Shown here: piece by piece, positions 61,346 through 64,000 of the stretch
How positions within the stretch are numbered: position 1 is the stretch's first letter
Layout: every line of letters begins with the position of its first letter
Made by a program: the position numbers and the translations under genes
The notes under the pieces: generated by a model
What the model saw: only the letters and a program-made list of their open reading frames with translations
What the model was told of the DNA's origin: nothing
Database searches by the model: none
Source: Lachnospiraceae bacterium
GTDB lineage: Bacteria; Bacillota; Clostridia; Lachnospirales; Lachnospiraceae
Reading direction: 5' to 3'
DNA length: 64,000 nucleotides
Assembly: GCA_003507655.1 (NCBI GenBank)
Contig: DNUZ01000001.1
Coordinates: forward strand, 10,198 to 74,197

Positions 61346-62095
61346 ATGGAACAGCAAAAAGGTCTGACAGGTTCCACATTGAAGATCATAGCAATGGTAA
61401 CCATGCTGATAGACCACATTGGAGCAAGCATTTTAGAACGGGGAGTCATGCCAAAGGTAGCAGATGGCAGTGTTATGGATGCAGGCGTAGAGGCAATGAA
61501 AGTATATAACAGGTGGAAAGTAGTGGATATGGCATGCCGTGGCATCGGAAGGATCGCATTTCCGATTTTCTGCTTTTTGTTAGTGGAAGGATTTTTGCAT
61601 ACCGGCAACTGGAAAAAATATTTCAGCAGACTGTTTCTGTTCAGCCTTATCTCAGAAGTCCCATTTGACCTTGCAGTATTTAAAAGCTGGTATGATTTTT
61701 CGAGTCAGAATGTATTTTTTACGCTGTGGATCGCACTTCTTGTCTTAGCCGTGATGAAATATGTGAGTGAAAAGCAGGAATGGTCGGAAGCGTTGCAGCT
61801 TTTGGCACAGATTGCCGTAGTAGCCGTTGGAATGGGAGTGGCACATCTGTTACATACCGATTACGGAGCCTTTGGAGTGCTTGCAATCGCAGAATTGTAT
61901 TTTTTGCGAAAAGACAGAAAGCGACAAGTACTTTGCGGCTGTGTGCTGTTCTTGTGGGAGATTACGGCACCACTGGCATTTTTACCGATCTACCACTATA
62001 ATGGCGAGCGGGGCATAAATGTTAAATATATATTTTACTTTTTCTACCCGGTACATTTGCTGATTTTTGGCCTGATCATAAAATTTGCTTTTTGA
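61346..62095 (+). CDS. TraX-like multi-pass membrane protein
   Basis: 249 residues from ATG 61346, five bases after GGAGG. Signatures are LTGSTLKIIAMVTMLIDHIGA and CRGIGRIAFPIFCFLLVEGFLHT, then RLFLFSLISEVPFDLA, the TraX pattern. Seven or more membrane helices are likely. TraX of the F plasmid acetylates pilin; chromosomal relatives in Firmicutes are of unknown substrate. It is not near conjugation genes here. Confidence 0.88.
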   Translation: MEQQKGLTGSTLKIIAMVTMLIDHIGASILERGVMPKVADGSVMDAGVEAMKVYNRWKVVDMACRGIGRIAFPIFCFLLVEGFLHTGNWKKYFSRLFLFSLISEVPFDLAVFKSWYDFSSQNVFFTLWIALLVLAVMKYVSEKQEWSEALQLLAQIAVVAVGMGVAHLLHTDYGAFGVLAIAELYFLRKDRKRQVLCGCVLFLWEITAPLAFLPIYHYNGERGINVKYIFYFFYPVHLLIFGLIIKFAF

Positions 62096-62113
62096 CAAAA
62101 TTCGGTTTTAACA

Positions 62114-62141
62114 TTGACAAAAGAATGTAGTATGCTAAAAT
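62114..62141 (+). promoter_or_regulatory. sigma-A promoter of ilvN-ilvC
   Basis: TTGACA (62114-62119), 16 bases, then extended -10 TGcTAAAAT ending at 62141, 38 bases before the start codon. The leader is too short for a T-box or a leader-peptide attenuator. Confidence 0.7.
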
Positions 62142-62179
62142 GTGCTTAGTGTGAAAACGTAAGAAAAGGAAGATTTTCT

Positions 62180-62680
62180 ATGAAAAGACAGGTATTATCT
62201 ATTCTGGTAGAGAATACAGCAGGCGTAACAAGCCGTATTTCGGGGCTATTCAGCCGCCGAAGATATAACATTGACAGTTTTTCATCCGGTGTTACGGCTG
62301 ATCCGAGGTTTACAAGGATTACAATTGTAACCAGTGGAGATGAGCTGGTCTTAGAGCAGATTGAAAAGCAGTTAGCAAAGCTCGAAGACGTACTGGATAT
62401 CAAGAAGTTAGAACCTGACAATTCCGTAACAAGGGAATTGATCATGGTAAAGATCCGTGCAAAGGATACCGATCGTCAGGCCATCTTGAATGTCACAGAG
62501 ATTTTCCATGGAAAAGTCGTGGATGTTACCCACGATTCCATGATCATCGAACTGACAGGAAAGCAGGCAAAGCTTGATTCCTTCTTAGATTTATTACAGG
62601 GATATGAGATTTTAGAGCTGGCGAGAACGGGACTGACCGGACTTACCAGAGGTTGTGACGATGTTACATATTTAGATTAA
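62180..62680 (+). CDS. ilvN: Acetolactate synthase small (regulatory) subunit
   Basis: 166 residues. An ACT domain (RQVLSILVENTAGVTSRISGLFSRRRYNIDSFS) and the C-terminal ALS-SS domain give the normal length. It confers valine inhibition on IlvB, the catalytic subunit, which is not in this window. It starts the pair with ilvC, 35 bases downstream. Confidence 0.95.
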   Translation: MKRQVLSILVENTAGVTSRISGLFSRRRYNIDSFSSGVTADPRFTRITIVTSGDELVLEQIEKQLAKLEDVLDIKKLEPDNSVTRELIMVKIRAKDTDRQAILNVTEIFHGKVVDVTHDSMIIELTGKQAKLDSFLDLLQGYEILELARTGLTGLTRGCDDVTYLD

Positions 62681-62703
62681 GCTATCAATTTTTTATAATT
62701 TAG

Positions 62704-63738
<1,035 letters not shown>

Positions 63739-63793
63739 TCTTTACGGTAGAACAAAGTTCAGTAGGAAAAGAATAAAATTATAAAATAAAAGG

Positions 63794-63855
63794 CTCCCTT
63801 CCGGGTAGACAAGTGAAAGAATATGACTTGTTACCTGGGAGGGAGTGTTTTTTTA
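63794..63855 (+). terminator. Strong intrinsic terminator after ilvC
   Basis: CTCCCTTCC (63794-63802) pairs with GGGAGGGAG and the inner GGTA/ACAAGT arms with ACTTGT/TACC. The long stem ends in a run of seven T. Confidence 0.92.
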
Positions 63856-63865
63856 CTCTCTAGGA

Positions 63866-64000
63866 TTAGGGTATCAAAAGGCGGTTTCAAGTTTTTTGAT
63901 TGGCAAATTGCACAAAGCCGAGTCTATTTTGTTCCGTTGTACGAAAATAAGAAAATCTAAGTCTGCCTGAGTTAGGTTGCGATGGAGTGACGTGTACGTC
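63866..64000 (-). repeat. Dispersed intergenic repeat, copy B (cut by window end)
   Basis: From TTAGGGTATCAAAAGGCGG this segment is the reverse complement of copy A at about 90% identity through to the window end. It begins with the inverted end sequence also seen in copy C. No ORF. Confidence 0.85.

Noticed and set aside
62142..62200. CodY box at the ilvN start
   Set aside because: GATTTTCTATGAAAAG overlaps the start codon and resembles a CodY site, but it has an extra base and mismatches, so I did not list it as a feature.

Overview
The window is a chromosomal segment of a motile, low-to-moderate GC Firmicute. CodY, a FliY-type motor switch, CheC/CheD, FprA, SigK and the gene order fit a Lachnospiraceae member of the Roseburia/Agathobacter type. 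This is inference from gene content; no database search was possible. Almost all genes lie on the + strand.

Layout. (1) <1-906, minus strand: HD-GYP c-di-GMP phosphodiesterase cut by the window edge. (2) 1082-5622: a GH13-like protein that has lost its catalytic motifs, a DUF5662-like protein, trpS and an FprA flavoprotein. (3) 5720-8710: a minus-strand sorbitol/sorbose-type dehydrogenase, a YbaK deacylase and a minus-strand RluA-type pseudouridine synthase. Two copies of a dispersed intergenic repeat lie here, and a third copy runs off the window end at 63866-64000. (4) 9019-15384: sigK, yifB (comM), dprA, topA, codY.

(5) 15683-49982: a continuous fla/che supercluster. It runs flgB-flgC-fliE-fliF-fliG-fliH-fliI-fliJ-motE-like-fliK-flgD-TIGR02530-like-flgE, then (after a hairpin and a new promoter) motA-motB-fliL-fliM-fliY-cheY-fliO-fliP-fliQ-fliR-flhB-flhA-flhF-flhG-pilZ-cheB-cheA-cheW, a hairpin, then cheC-cheD-small membrane protein-sigD-fapA-small charged protein-DUF6115-like-MltG-like. 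These genes build the basal body, export gate, hook, stator, switch and chemotaxis core. They encode the flagellar sigma factor and a c-di-GMP receptor (PilZ). The frame dprA-topA-...-codY-flgB-...-sigD-...-rpsB-tsf matches the Bacillus subtilis order, but trmFO, codV, clpQ and clpY are absent between topA and codY.

(6) 50122-51857: rpsB and tsf. (7) About 51960-55110: an AT-rich, decayed mobile island. It has nine copies of a short (A/G)TTGGG(G/T)A motif that look like integrase arm sites, an unknown possibly HEPN-type protein, a truncated ParA, and an integrase fragment joined in frame to a phospholipase-D-like tail. An Rpn/PD-(D/E)XK nuclease gene follows at 55115. (8) 56080-63738: YitT-family membrane protein; an HD-GYP protein with a C-terminal receiver next to a large hybrid histidine kinase with receiver and HPt domains; a TraX-like membrane protein; ilvN and ilvC; a strong terminator; and the third repeat copy.

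The best leads are the catalytically degenerate GH13 protein, the repeat family with inverted ends, the 18-bp motif shared by the flgB and motA leaders, the extra surface-protein-like module on FlgD, the undescribed small genes inside fla/che, and the chimeric genes and putative HEPN cargo of the decayed island.
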